DNA from: Gammaproteobacteria bacterium
GTDB lineage: Bacteria; Pseudomonadota; Gammaproteobacteria; Thiohalomonadales; Thiohalomonadaceae
DNA length: 64,000 bases
Direction: 5' to 3'
NCBI GenBank assembly: GCA_003252455.1
Contig: QKED01000087.1
Coordinates: 54,882 to 118,881, forward strand
Part shown: positions 16,229 through 25,281 of the stretch, one piece after another
How positions within the stretch are numbered: the first letter of the stretch is position 1
Layout: every line of letters begins with the position of its first letter
The notes under the pieces: generated by a model
Databases searched by the model: none
Told to the model about the DNA's origin: nothing
What the model saw: only the letters and a program-made list of their open reading frames with translations
Made by a program: the position numbers and the translations under genes

Positions 16229-17896
16229 ATGCCGAGACTGCCGAGCGGAATGGTCGTCGATATCGTCTACGAACGGGCGCGCTACCATGCCCTGCAGAGG
16301 CGTCTGCGCGTCACCCAGCGCACCCCGCACCACCGTCTCTATGCACTCATCGATGTCGTCTACCCCGACCCGGAGACCAACCCGACGCAGTGGTCCACCT
16401 GCTACACCTTCACCGGCCACACCCTCGACGACCGCCGCTGGCTGGCCAAGTGGCGCGCCGAGGACCGCGCCGCCTTCCTCGCCTGGATCCAGCAACCCGA
16501 GCAGGTGCGTGAGATCGAACACGCCCGCCGCCGCCTGCTCGCCGAACCGACCCAACGCGCCCCCGAGGCGCTGCGCTACCCCTACCCCGAACAGTTCTAC
16601 AGCGAACTCTACCGACGCATCCGCGACCTGCCGATGCCCAAGGCGACCCCCGAGCAGTGGCTCGCCACCCTCAAGCGTATGACCCACGACGGCCTGCGCG
16701 AGGAGGAGCTGGCCTGGAGCGGCCTGCCCGAGTACCTCAAGGCGCAACAGCGCCGTGGCACGCCACGCATCTGGCGCGACGAACTCTGTGCGCGCATCGA
16801 CTTCAGTGCCATCAAGGTGGAGCTGGTCAACGAACTGGTTCCCCCCCGGCGTGCCGGCATCGACTGGCAAGAGCGCTGTGCACTACTCGACACCGCGGCC
16901 CTTGCCCACCTCGGCCTACCCCCGGCACGGCGCGCCGTGATACGCCTGTGCGGCCCGGTGCACCACCCAGGGCACGGTCGCCACTACTGCATCGGCCAAT
17001 ATCACGCCCTTGGCGAGCGTCCCGGCAGTGCGCCGAGCTGGTTCGTGCTCGACCCCTTCGGCAGCCTGGTGCCTGGACGCGAGGGGCGCCTGCAACCTAG
17101 CCGTCAGGCCGCCGTGGCCCTGGCCGAGCGCCACGCCCGGCGCAACCACCGCCTGGCGCCGCCCTCGGCACGCCCGGCGAGCCACTACGACTACGTCACC
17201 CTCGCCGGGGGCGGCGACTACCGCGAGTGGCTCGTCACCCTGCCGCACTACCAGCGCCACCACTTCACCGGCCACTACCTGGAGCGCAACCTGCTCCTGC
17301 ACATGCGCACCAAGGAGCGCATCGACCACGCCGGACGGCGCCTCTTGTTCATCGAGGAGATGCAGAGCGACTGGCATCAAGCGGGCGCGCGCTACGGCTA
17401 CGACAACCGCTTCGACGGGCGCATCCCCCATGCCCCCTACCGCAAGGAGTGGGTCGCCCTCGGCCTCAAGCTGCTGCTGATGCACGTGGCCGAACGCGGC
17501 CTGGATGGCCTCGCGTGGGCCACCGGCGCACTGCAGAGCGCGCGCTATGGCCGCCTGATGCCCCCCATCGTGCGCCTCTACGACCAGACCATCCCCCATC
17601 ACCTGGGGCGACTGACTGCCCCCTGGGGGGTGGCGTGCGGCCTCACCACCATCGACTCCCTCGACCCCTGGCTGCAGGCGTGGCGCAAGGGCGAGCGCTG
17701 GTACGTGAAGTCCGCCGATGGGCGTTTCGTCACCCGTGCACGCCTCGATCGGGCTGCGGCCAAGGCGCTCATCGCCCGCCACAGCCGCGCGGTGACTCTA
17801 GAGGTCCCACTACTGCTCCTAGCACCGGCCCTGCGGGCGCAGATCCGCGCCGATGGTCTACCCCTGTTCGGCGATCGACTAGTCCCTTTAACCTAG
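16229..17896 (+). CDS. Protein with a phage polyvalent-protein-like domain, next to the cbb operon
   Basis: A 555-residue soluble protein. Residues about 325-480 contain DYREWLVTLP, then HAGRRLLFIEEMQSDWHQAG (about 365-385), HAPYRKEWVALGLKLLLMHV (about 401-420), LAWATGALQSARYG (about 428-441) and a following VRLYDQTIPHHLGRL. In my reading this matches a domain of large polyvalent proteins of phages and integrative elements ('FIEEIQSDWHQ-x-G-R', 'PDAPFKK-x-W', 'AWTTG-x-QQ-x-xRY'), whose function is unknown to me. The first 320 residues show no family I know. AGGAG lies about eight bases before the ATG. No other phage gene is nearby. Codon usage resembles the host, so any transfer is old. Confidence 0.7.
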   Translation: MPRLPSGMVVDIVYERARYHALQRRLRVTQRTPHHRLYALIDVVYPDPETNPTQWSTCYTFTGHTLDDRRWLAKWRAEDRAAFLAWIQQPEQVREIEHARRRLLAEPTQRAPEALRYPYPEQFYSELYRRIRDLPMPKATPEQWLATLKRMTHDGLREEELAWSGLPEYLKAQQRRGTPRIWRDELCARIDFSAIKVELVNELVPPRRAGIDWQERCALLDTAALAHLGLPPARRAVIRLCGPVHHPGHGRHYCIGQYHALGERPGSAPSWFVLDPFGSLVPGREGRLQPSRQAAVALAERHARRNHRLAPPSARPASHYDYVTLAGGGDYREWLVTLPHYQRHHFTGHYLERNLLLHMRTKERIDHAGRRLLFIEEMQSDWHQAGARYGYDNRFDGRIPHAPYRKEWVALGLKLLLMHVAERGLDGLAWATGALQSARYGRLMPPIVRLYDQTIPHHLGRLTAPWGVACGLTTIDSLDPWLQAWRKGERWYVKSADGRFVTRARLDRAAAKALIARHSRAVTLEVPLLLLAPALRAQIRADGLPLFGDRLVPLT

Positions 17897-18036
17897 TCCG
17901 AATTGCAGCTCCGTCGCGCGCCTATTGACGACCTCGCCAGGGCTGCTTATGGTGTGCCTTTCTGTTGGTTTTTGTGCTCGGTTCAGTGACTTAGCCACTG
18001 CCCTGAGTCACCACAAACCCCGTTGGGAACACCACC

Positions 18037-18705
18037 ATGTCACGCCCGTCCCCGATCACCGGTACCGCCCTGGTTGAACTGCTCTCCACCACGGCCCCGT
18101 TCGATGTCCTCTCGCGCACCCAGCTCGAACACCTCGCCCCACTGGCGATCAACCGCTATTTCCCCCGTAACGCCATGGTTTTTCAGCATGGTGACCCGGC
18201 CGAGGGGCTCTATTGCATCCACTCCGGCCGGGTAAAGGTGCAGCTCTACGGCGAGAAGTCCAACGAGGTGATCCTGGCCATGCTCGGCGCCGGGGAGTGC
18301 TTTGGCGAGATGGCGCTGATCGACCGCCAGAAGCGCAGCGCCGACGTCTACACCCTGAGCGAGTGCCACCTACTGTTCTTCCCCGCCACCCTGCTGCGCC
18401 CCTATCTGGAGTCGCTGCCGCCCTTGGCCATCGGGTTGATGAACCTGCTCAACAACCGCCTGCGCGCCAGCAACAACCACCTCTGGAGTCTGGCCACCCT
18501 GGATGTGTGCGGTCGCGTGGCGCGCCTGCTGCTCGACCTGGCCGAGCGCGAGGGTGGCAACGAGATCACCACCCTGCCGACCCAGCGCGAGATCGCCGCC
18601 ATGCTCGGCACCTCGCGCGAGATGGTCAACCGCTCCCTGCGCGACCTACAGAACATGGGCCAGATCAGCATCGACGGCAACCGGGTCATCCTGCACCTGG
18701 ATTGA
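18037..18705 (+). CDS. Crp/Fnr-family transcription regulator
   Basis: A 222-residue regulator with an N-terminal cyclic-nucleotide-binding-like beta-roll (about 20-135; GECFGEMALIDRQKRSADVY) and a C-terminal HTH_Crp (about 150-222; TQREIAAMLGTSREMVNRSL as recognition helix). It lacks the N-terminal Cys cluster of FNR. The effector-pocket segment FGEMALIDRQKRSA resembles the cAMP phosphate-binding cassette, but ligand identity is open. It is monocistronic: a 140-bp upstream gap and a very strong hairpin after the stop. Confidence 0.88.
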   Translation: MSRPSPITGTALVELLSTTAPFDVLSRTQLEHLAPLAINRYFPRNAMVFQHGDPAEGLYCIHSGRVKVQLYGEKSNEVILAMLGAGECFGEMALIDRQKRSADVYTLSECHLLFFPATLLRPYLESLPPLAIGLMNLLNNRLRASNNHLWSLATLDVCGRVARLLLDLAEREGGNEITTLPTQREIAAMLGTSREMVNRSLRDLQNMGQISIDGNRVILHLD

Positions 18706-18719
18706 GCCGCCTCGACCAG

Positions 18720-18764
18720 GCCTAAACGACCACGGGGCCCGCTGGGCCCCGTGGTCGTTTAGGC
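18720..18764. terminator. Very strong bidirectional hairpin
   Basis: A perfect 21-bp stem beginning GCCTAAACGACCACGG with a three-base loop GCT. It sits between the Crp-family gene and the convergent PstS-like gene. The right arm contains GTCGTTTAGG and the left arm gives the same on the other strand, so it can serve both. Confidence 0.85.
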
Positions 18765-18771
18765 GTCTCGC

Positions 18772-19710
18772 TCACTCCCCTTGAGGTCGGTAGATCCCCG
18801 CCCGCTCGGCGGCCTGCATCGCCAGGGAGGACTGGTAACCCTGCTGCGACAAGAGGCTCAACCCATAGACGTAGGGCAGCAGCACCTTACGGTCGATATA
18901 CCCCTGCCCCTTGTCGCTGAGGATAAAGTTGACCAGGCCGTTGACCCCCGGGCGCAGGCGATAGTCGCGCGGCACCACCAGCGAGAGGAGCTGATAGAGC
19001 GGGTAACGACCGCTACGCAGGCCGCCGGGGTTGGCATCCGCGCCGTTGAGCGTCAGCGGGCGCAACCCGGCGGCCGCGGCATCGCTGTAGGGCACCACCG
19101 CCACGGCATTGATGGAGCGGCGCACCGCCCGTAGCGCCTCGTGCTCGTCGCTCACCCGCGTGGCATTGGGGCTGATGGCCTCTGCCTTGCCCTCGAACAG
19201 CTGTAACCGCAGGTTGACGTCCACAGAGGTCTGCACCTCGGCCAGATAGAGTTCCACCTCCCCCCCGCCGGCCCAGCCCAGCTCGTTCCACTGGCGACGC
19301 TCGCCGGAGATCAGGTCGCGCAGCTGGTCCATGCGCAGCTCGCGCAGCGTGTTGCGCGGGTTGACCACCACCACCAGGGGCTCCCACGCGAGCGGGATGA
19401 GCACCACCCGGCTCTCCTCGGCCACCACCTCCAGTTGACCATAGCCACGCTCGGTCAACGGTAATCGGCACGCCCCCCCCAGCTCGGCCTGACCGGAGGC
19501 GACCGCGGCGATCGCCTGCGACTCACCGACGCTCACGGCGCGAAAGTTCACATCTCGGCTGCGCCCGTAGGCCTGGAACAGGGGCTGGAACATCCACTCA
19601 TCGAGGCTATGACAGCTGACGTAGTCGATGGTATCGAAGGCGTACAGCGGCCCACTCAGGGCCAAGAGCAGGGGCAGAAGCCGGAGGCGAAGGGCTGTGA
19701 GGCGGTACAT
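18772..19710 (-). CDS. PstS-like periplasmic phosphate-type binding protein, solitary
   Basis: A 312-residue protein with a signal peptide (MYRLTALRLRLLPLLLALSG, cleavage after YA about residue 24), followed by a PBP-like/PstS domain. The mature part starts FDTIDYVSCHSLDEWMFQPL and contains LVVVVNPRNTLRELRMDQLR and a C-terminal LVNFILSDKGQGYIDRK, typical of phosphate-family binding proteins. No pstCAB genes are adjacent. Unlike the other binding proteins in this window it has no sensor partner. A pair of direct repeats lies about 100-150 bp upstream. Phosphate binding is inferred from the family only. Confidence 0.8.
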   Translation of the reverse strand: MYRLTALRLRLLPLLLALSGPLYAFDTIDYVSCHSLDEWMFQPLFQAYGRSRDVNFRAVSVGESQAIAAVASGQAELGGACRLPLTERGYGQLEVVAEESRVVLIPLAWEPLVVVVNPRNTLRELRMDQLRDLISGERRQWNELGWAGGGEVELYLAEVQTSVDVNLRLQLFEGKAEAISPNATRVSDEHEALRAVRRSINAVAVVPYSDAAAAGLRPLTLNGADANPGGLRSGRYPLYQLLSLVVPRDYRLRPGVNGLVNFILSDKGQGYIDRKVLLPYVYGLSLLSQQGYQSSLAMQAAERAGIYRPQGE

Positions 19711-19806
19711 GGCTAGGCTCCTGAGTAATGGCGCTATACAGCTGACACACTTCAGCCGACTCAGAGAGAGCTTAACGAGGGAAAAATCGCCACGAAACCA
19801 GGGTTT

Positions 19807-19856
19807 TGTAAGAAATGGTGACAGAAGCGGGGTGAGTTGTAAGAGATGGTCACAGC
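19807..19856 (-). promoter_or_regulatory. Paired direct repeats upstream of the PstS-like gene
   Basis: Two 19-bp copies, 19807-19825 and 19838-19856, match at 17 of 19 positions (TTGTAAGARATGGTSACAG). Their starts are 31 bp apart, about three helical turns. On the gene strand each reads CTGTSACCATYTCTTACAA, which recalls the CTGTCAY and CTTACAT heptamers of PhoB boxes, although the spacing between heptamers is 5 rather than 4. They probably bind a regulator; PhoB is a possibility only. Confidence 0.5.
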
Positions 19857-19972
19857 CCTGTGATTTTGCACACCCGGGAGCGCGGGACGGCTCCCCTGTG
19901 GGACACGCCCTCGCCGTGTGGATCGGCGATCGAGTACTATCTCCCCTCTATTCACCGAGCCGAGAAGGGCCC

Positions 19973-20800
19973 ATGGCAAAGCTGAGAAAAGACGAGAAGA
20001 ACACCGTACTGACCCTCTCCCTCCTCGCCCTGGGGGTCACCCTGCTGGGGTGGGCCAGCGCCACCCCTGGCCTGGTGCAACTGGTGATTGTGCTGCTCCT
20101 GCTGCTACTGCTGGCAGCCCTGGTGCTCTGGCGCCGTGAGCTGATCGAGAGCGACGAGGGGCGCTTTCGCGACCTGGAGGCGTTGCAACAGCTCACCCAC
20201 TTTCTCAACCCTGTGGCCCCGCTGCCGCGCCAAGGGGGCTACGCCCTCTCTCCGCAGCACGCCTTGAAGATGGTCAACCAACTGCTGGTGAGCGACGCAC
20301 AGAGCGTGGTGGAGTTCGGCAGTGGCGTTTCTACTCTGCTCTCGGCCTACTGCATGCAGCGCCGCGGCGGCGGCCACGTGCTCTCCTATGAGAGTGACGC
20401 CTTCCACGCCGAGGTGACCCGGGGTTACCTGCGCCAACACGGACTGGAGCACTACGCCACCGTGGTCGATGCCCCCCTCACCCCCTTTCAGCACCGTGGC
20501 GGCACGTGGCAGTGGTATGGCATCGCCGCCCACCCGCTCCCGGAGCGGATCGACCTGCTGTTCATCGACGGGCCCCCGCGCAAGACCTGTGCACTGGCGC
20601 GCTACCCGGCCGTGCCCGCCTGCCTCGAACGCCTCGCACCGGGTGCGGTGGTCCTGCTCGACGACGCCGACCGCCCCGACGAGCGGGCCATCCTCGCCCG
20701 CTGGCAGCAGGAGCACCCGGGCCTACGTCTGCGCCTGCCCAACTACGACACGCCGAATCTGGCGACCCTCGACTACAACCCCGAATCGCCGACCCGGTAG
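19973..20800 (+). CDS. Membrane-anchored class I SAM-methyltransferase-like protein
   Basis: 275 residues. Two hydrophobic segments near the N-terminus (about 12-30 and 35-50) precede a cytosolic Rossmann-type domain (about 80-275). That domain has VVEFGSGVSTLLSAYC as the SAM-binding glycine motif, HVLSYESD as the acidic motif, IDLLFIDGPP, and VVLLDDADRP. This resembles the Methyltransf_24-like group; the substrate is unknown. GAGAAGGG precedes the ATG at 19973, and a longer in-frame upstream extension is not supported. Its 3' end overlaps the convergent rsmD by 28 bp. Confidence 0.75.
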   Translation: MAKLRKDEKNTVLTLSLLALGVTLLGWASATPGLVQLVIVLLLLLLLAALVLWRRELIESDEGRFRDLEALQQLTHFLNPVAPLPRQGGYALSPQHALKMVNQLLVSDAQSVVEFGSGVSTLLSAYCMQRRGGGHVLSYESDAFHAEVTRGYLRQHGLEHYATVVDAPLTPFQHRGGTWQWYGIAAHPLPERIDLLFIDGPPRKTCALARYPAVPACLERLAPGAVVLLDDADRPDERAILARWQQEHPGLRLRLPNYDTPNLATLDYNPESPTR

Positions 20801-21393
20801 AGGTGGTATCCCACCTGCCCCGCCACCCGCCCCTTCAGCGGTGCCCACCCCTCGGGCAGGGGTAGGGGGTCGAGCTCCGCCTCCGCCTCCACATAGACCA
20901 GCGCCCCGGGGGCGAGCCAGCCGTGGCGCTCCAGCTGCTCGCAGGTGCTGTGCACCAAGCCCTTGCGATAGGGCGGGTCGAGGAACACCAAGTGATGGGG
21001 CGTGGCCGGGGTGCGGCTGAGCCAGACGTTGGCCTCGGCCTGCACCATGCGCGCCTCGGGGCCGAGTTGCAGCAGCGCCAGGTTGGCCCGCATCTGCTCG
21101 TTCACCGCCCGTGCGGCGTCGACGAAGGTGGCCGTGGCGGCCCCGCGTGAGAGCGCCTCCAGCCCCAGGGCACCGCTGCCGCAGTAGAGGTCGAGCACAT
21201 GCGCATCGACGATCTCGCCCATCAACCAGTTGAACAGCGTCTCGCGCACCCGGTCGGGGGTCGGACGCAGGCCGGGGACCTGGGGTATGGGCAGCTTGCG
21301 CCCGCGCCAGCGTCCGCCGATGAGACGCAACTGTCCCCCCCCACCATGCCCCCCCGACTTGGGGACGCGCCCGCCGCTACCGCCTTGGGCCAT
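20773..21393 (-). CDS. rsmD: 16S rRNA (guanine-966-N2)-methyltransferase RsmD
   Basis: 206 residues. A Gly-rich tail (about 1-20) is followed by LRLIGGRWRGRKLP and RPTPDRVRETLFNWL, the classic RsmD opening, then LDLYCGSGALGLEALSRGA (SAM motif) and the catalytic VFLDPPYRKG. It methylates G966 of 16S rRNA in the assembled 30S subunit. It is the last gene of a minus-strand run with two M16 peptidases, in which rsmD follows the second peptidase by 3 bp, so they are probably co-transcribed. Confidence 0.93.
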   Translation of the reverse strand: MAQGGSGGRVPKSGGHGGGGQLRLIGGRWRGRKLPIPQVPGLRPTPDRVRETLFNWLMGEIVDAHVLDLYCGSGALGLEALSRGAATATFVDAARAVNEQMRANLALLQLGPEARMVQAEANVWLSRTPATPHHLVFLDPPYRKGLVHSTCEQLERHGWLAPGALVYVEAEAELDPLPLPEGWAPLKGRVAGQVGYHLYRVGDSGL

Positions 21394-21396
21394 CGC

Positions 21397-22713
21397 TCAC
21401 TCCCCCTCGCCCTGACCACCCCCAACCAGCACGGTGACCATGCGCGCCGGGTCGATGCGCCGCGTCCAGGCGTCGCGCACCTGCGCCAGCGTCACCGCCT
21501 CGACCTTGCCCGGCAGGGTGTCGATGTAGTCGAGTGGTAGGCCGTAGAAGCCGATCATGCCGAGGTAGCCGACAATGTCCTTATTGGAGTCGAGCACCAG
21601 CGGGAAGCCGCCGGTGATGTTGTCCTTGGCCGCCTGCAGCTCCGCCGCGCTCGGCCCCTCGGCGATGAACGTGGCGAGGGTCCGCTGCAGCAGTCCTAGG
21701 GCCTCGTCGGCGGTGGCGTTCTTGGTCTGCAGACCGAGGATCAGAGGCCCGGCGGCACGCATCGGTACAAAGTAGCTGTAGGCACTGTAGGCGAGGCCAC
21801 GCTGCTCGCGGATGGTGTCACTGATACGTGAGATCAGGCCGTTGCCACCCAGGATGTGGTTGCCCACATACAGGGCAAAGTAGTCCGGGTCGTCGCGCGT
21901 CAGCACCGGCAACCCCATGAGGATGTGGGTCTGACTGGCGCTGTGCTGTTTGCGCAGGGTCACGCCCTGGGCCGGGGCCTCGGCGGTGGGCAGGACCGGG
22001 GCGGCCTCACCCTTGGGCAGCCCCCCCACCAGGCGCTCCGCGAGGCTTTCGGCCCCAGCGCGGTCGAGGTCGCCCACCAACGCCACCACGGCGTTGGCCC
22101 CCACGTAGTAGCGCTGGTAGAAGGCGCGGATCTGCTCCTGCGTGATGGCCGTGATACTCGCCTCGTCACCGCTCGGCGCGATGGCGTAGGGGTGTCCGCC
22201 GTACATGGCGCTGTAGAAGGCGCGTGAGGCGATCTCACTCGGCTCCTGCTGCTCGTAGCGCAGGCCGGTTAGTAGACGCTTACGCTCGCGCTCCAGCGCC
22301 CCTTGTGGGAAGTTGGGCTGGCGCAGCAGTAGGGCGAAGGTCTCCACCGCCGGGTCGAGCAGCTCGGGGTCGGTGAGGCTGCGCAGGCTCAACAGACCCA
22401 TGTCGCGTAGTGAGTCGATCTCGAACTGGGCGCCCACGGCGTCGAAGCGCTCGGCGATGGCGTCGGTGTCCAACTCGCCAGCACCCTCGGGGATCATGGC
22501 ATTGGTGAACTGCGCGAGACCGGGGGTATCACCATCGCGGGCGGCACCGGCATCGAACAGCACGCGGATGTCGACCATCGGCAGCTCGGGGGCGGGGACG
22601 AAGTAGACTCGCGCGCCGTTGCTGGTGGTCCAGTGCTGGATCGCCGGGGTGGCCTGGGCCACGCCGGCCAGCAGGCTCATGCAGAAAAGAAGCAGGGCAT
22701 TAATGCTGCGCAT
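21397..22713 (-). CDS. Periplasmic M16-family peptidase-like protein lacking the zinc motif
   Basis: 438 residues with a signal peptide (MRSINALLLFCMSLLAGVAQ, cleavage near 22) and two M16 domains. Where the active homologue has H-x-x-E-H, this one has LAQFTNAMIPEG, so no zinc ligands are present. The C-terminal half keeps the R/Y substrate-pocket region (REQRGLAYSAYSY). In M16B pairs the non-catalytic partner forms a heterodimer with the active subunit and contributes substrate binding. It overlaps the upstream active M16 gene by 14 bp, which supports obligate co-expression. Confidence 0.88.
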   Translation of the reverse strand: MRSINALLLFCMSLLAGVAQATPAIQHWTTSNGARVYFVPAPELPMVDIRVLFDAGAARDGDTPGLAQFTNAMIPEGAGELDTDAIAERFDAVGAQFEIDSLRDMGLLSLRSLTDPELLDPAVETFALLLRQPNFPQGALERERKRLLTGLRYEQQEPSEIASRAFYSAMYGGHPYAIAPSGDEASITAITQEQIRAFYQRYYVGANAVVALVGDLDRAGAESLAERLVGGLPKGEAAPVLPTAEAPAQGVTLRKQHSASQTHILMGLPVLTRDDPDYFALYVGNHILGGNGLISRISDTIREQRGLAYSAYSYFVPMRAAGPLILGLQTKNATADEALGLLQRTLATFIAEGPSAAELQAAKDNITGGFPLVLDSNKDIVGYLGMIGFYGLPLDYIDTLPGKVEAVTLAQVRDAWTRRIDPARMVTVLVGGGQGEGE

Positions 22714-24082
22714 CGGGGGTCGCCTCCTGTGCCTCGCGCTGTACCAGACTGGTGTCGGGCGCCGGGGTGATGCTCACGGGTTCGAGGATGGCCACGGTAA
22801 GCCGCTCGTCGACAAGAAACTCGCGTGCCGCCTCGCGCAACTGCTCAGGTGTCAGTGCGGCGATCTGGTCGAGATACTCCTCGCCCAGGCGCCAATCGAG
22901 ACCGACCGTCTCCAGCTGGCCGATCTGCATCGCCTGGTAGAAGACCGAGTCACGCTCGAACACCTTGCTCGCCTTGAGCTGGGCCTTGATGCGGGCGAGT
23001 TCCGCCGGGTCGACCAGCTCCTCGCGCAGGCGCGCCACCTGGGCGCGCAGGGCCAGTTCCAGCTCGGCCACCGTGTGCCCCTGGGTGGGCACTGCGGTGA
23101 AGGTGAAGAGCCCGGTATGCGCGGTATAGAGGTCGTTGCCGGTGCTGACACTGGCGGCGATCTGCTGCCCACGCACCAACTCGCGGCTGAGACGGGCACT
23201 GTCGCCACCGTCGAGGATGTAGGCGAGCAGCTCCAGGGCGTAGGCCTTCCACGGCGCCTTGGCGGACTTCAGGTTGAGCCCCTGGTAGCCCATGTAGAGG
23301 GTCGGTAGCTCGGCCACCGCCTTGACCGTAACACGCCGCTCGCCACGCTGTTCGGGCTCGCGGCGCGGCTTGGGCGGGGCAATGGTGGAGGGTTCGAGGG
23401 GGCCGTACCACTTTTCGGCCAGGGCGAAGATCGCCTCCGGCTGCACATCACCCGCCACCACCAGGGTGGCATTGTTGGGGGCGTACCAGGTGTGGTACCA
23501 GACGCGCATATCCTCCACGGTGAGCGCTTCGAGGTCGTCGAGCCAACCGATCACCGGGTTGTGATACGGGTTGACCTGGAACGCCGTGGCCATGAACTGC
23601 TCCTGGGTCAGGGCGCTCGGCTGGTCTTCGGTGCGCAGGCGGCGCTCCTCGATCACCACCTTGCGCTCCTTGTCGAACTCGGCGGCGTCGAACTGGAGGT
23701 GGCGCATGCGGTCCGCCTCCAGCTCGAAGCTGATGGCCAAGCGGTCGGCGGCCAGTTGTTGGAAGTAGGCGGTGTAATCAAGCCCGGTGAAGGCGTTTTC
23801 GCTCCCCCCCTGGGCGGAGATGCGCCGCGAGAACTCCCCGGGTCCGACCTGCTCGGTGCCCTTGAACATCAGGTGTTCGAGGACGTGGGAGATGCCGGTG
23901 AGGCCGATGTGCTCGTAGGAGGAGCCCACCTTGTACCAGATCTGCGCCACCGCCACCGGGGCACGGTGGTCCTCCTTGACGATCACCTTGAGGCCGTTCT
24001 CCAGGGTCCGCTCCGTCACCGTGGCGCCCGCCGCCAGGGGCCACAACAGCCCTAGCAAGAGTGCCTGTTTCAACCGCTTCAT
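22700..24082 (-). CDS. Periplasmic M16-family zinc peptidase, catalytic subunit
   Basis: 460 residues with a signal peptide (MKRLKQALLLGLLWPLAAGA). The inverted zinc motif is intact, HVLEH in GISHVLEHLMFKGT (about 67-71), with the downstream Glu in the ENAFTGLDYTAYF region. It belongs to M16B, the mitochondrial-processing-peptidase/PqqL-like group, probably degrading peptides in the periplasm as a heterodimer with the inactive paralogue encoded next. It is first in the operon M16-M16-rsmD and is divergent from ftsY. Confidence 0.92.
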   Translation of the reverse strand: MKRLKQALLLGLLWPLAAGATVTERTLENGLKVIVKEDHRAPVAVAQIWYKVGSSYEHIGLTGISHVLEHLMFKGTEQVGPGEFSRRISAQGGSENAFTGLDYTAYFQQLAADRLAISFELEADRMRHLQFDAAEFDKERKVVIEERRLRTEDQPSALTQEQFMATAFQVNPYHNPVIGWLDDLEALTVEDMRVWYHTWYAPNNATLVVAGDVQPEAIFALAEKWYGPLEPSTIAPPKPRREPEQRGERRVTVKAVAELPTLYMGYQGLNLKSAKAPWKAYALELLAYILDGGDSARLSRELVRGQQIAASVSTGNDLYTAHTGLFTFTAVPTQGHTVAELELALRAQVARLREELVDPAELARIKAQLKASKVFERDSVFYQAMQIGQLETVGLDWRLGEEYLDQIAALTPEQLREAAREFLVDERLTVAILEPVSITPAPDTSLVQREAQEATPDAQH

Positions 24083-24262
24083 GCTCGCACCTCGTCAGTC
24101 GGGCCACCCGGCGCGCGGAGGGTTCCGGCGTACCCCAGGGCGGCGGGGAAGTGATAGGATACACGGCTACCAAGGGGCGGTCGCCGCTCATCACCGTCTG
24201 CCAGCAGAGACAGACGGCCCCCGCCCAAGGTTCCCCATCCGCCTTCAACACGACGAGAGATC

Positions 24263-25267
24263 ATGTTCGGATTCGGCAAAAGCAAGGTCGCCCCCGGCGA
24301 GACCCAGGAGAAGCCCAAGGAGAAGAAAGCGGGGCTGCTCGGCCGCCTCGGCGCCGGCCTTCGACGCACCCGCGAGCTACTCAACACCGATGTGCGCGAC
24401 CTCATCGCCAGCAAGCGCAAGATCGACGACGAGGTGCTGGAGGAGCTGGAGACCCACCTGCTGCTGGCCGATGTGGGCGTCGAGGCGACCAGCGAGATCA
24501 TCGCCTCACTCACCGAGCGCGTCTCACGCAAGGAGCTGACCGACGGCGAGGCGCTGTTCAACGCCCTGAGCGAGGAGATGCGCGCCATCCTCACCCCGAG
24601 TAGCCAGCCGCTGGTGATCGACACCAGTAAGAGGCCCTACGTGATCCTCATGGTCGGCATCAACGGCGCGGGCAAGACCACCACCATCGGCAAGCTCGCC
24701 AAGCGTTTCCAGAACGAGGGCAAGTCGGTGATGCTGGCGGCGGGCGACACCTTCCGCGCCGCCGCTGTCGAGCAGCTCCAGGTGTGGGGCCAGCGCAACG
24801 ACATCCCGGTGATCGCCCAGGGCAGCGGCGCCGACAGCGCCTCGGTGATCTTCGACGCCATCCAGGCGGCACGCGGGCGCGGCGTCGACGTGCTGCTGGC
24901 CGACACCGCCGGGCGTCTGCACACGCAGAACAACCTGATGGAGGAGTTGAAGAAGGTCAAACGCGTCATGGCCAAACTCGACCCCGAGGCCCCTCACGAG
25001 GTGATGCTGGTGCTCGACGCCGGCACCGGCCAGAACGCCCTCAACCAGGCACGCGAGTTCCACCAGGCGGTGGGGGTCAGCGGCCTGGCCCTGACCAAGC
25101 TCGACGGCACCGCCAAGGGCGGCATCGTGGTGGCCATCGCACGCAAGCTGGGGCTGCCGATCCGCTTCATCGGCGTCGGCGAGGGCATCGACGACCTACG
25201 GCCGTTCGACGCCGACGACTTCGTCGCCGCCCTGCTGCAGACCCACGAGACACAGCCGGAAGGCTGA
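24263..25267 (+). CDS. ftsY: Signal recognition particle receptor FtsY
   Basis: 334 residues. A charged N-terminal A-like region (about 1-35, Lys/Glu-rich and much shorter than in E. coli) is followed by the SRP54-type N domain and the GTPase G domain: GINGAGKTTTIGKLA (G1), DTFRAAAVEQL, DTAGRLHTQ (G3) and TKLDGTAKGG (G4). It receives ribosome-SRP complexes at the inner membrane. It heads the conserved ftsY-ftsE-ftsX cluster. An AT-rich TAGGAT upstream (about 24155) could be its -10. Confidence 0.97.
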   Translation: MFGFGKSKVAPGETQEKPKEKKAGLLGRLGAGLRRTRELLNTDVRDLIASKRKIDDEVLEELETHLLLADVGVEATSEIIASLTERVSRKELTDGEALFNALSEEMRAILTPSSQPLVIDTSKRPYVILMVGINGAGKTTTIGKLAKRFQNEGKSVMLAAGDTFRAAAVEQLQVWGQRNDIPVIAQGSGADSASVIFDAIQAARGRGVDVLLADTAGRLHTQNNLMEELKKVKRVMAKLDPEAPHEVMLVLDAGTGQNALNQAREFHQAVGVSGLALTKLDGTAKGGIVVAIARKLGLPIRFIGVGEGIDDLRPFDADDFVAALLQTHETQPEG

Positions 25268-25281
25268 GCGGGACACACACG

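Noticed and set aside
16229..17896. Calling 15.8-17.9 kb a prophage
   Set aside because: Only one domain resembles a phage protein; there is no integrase, attachment site, structural gene or shift in codon use.
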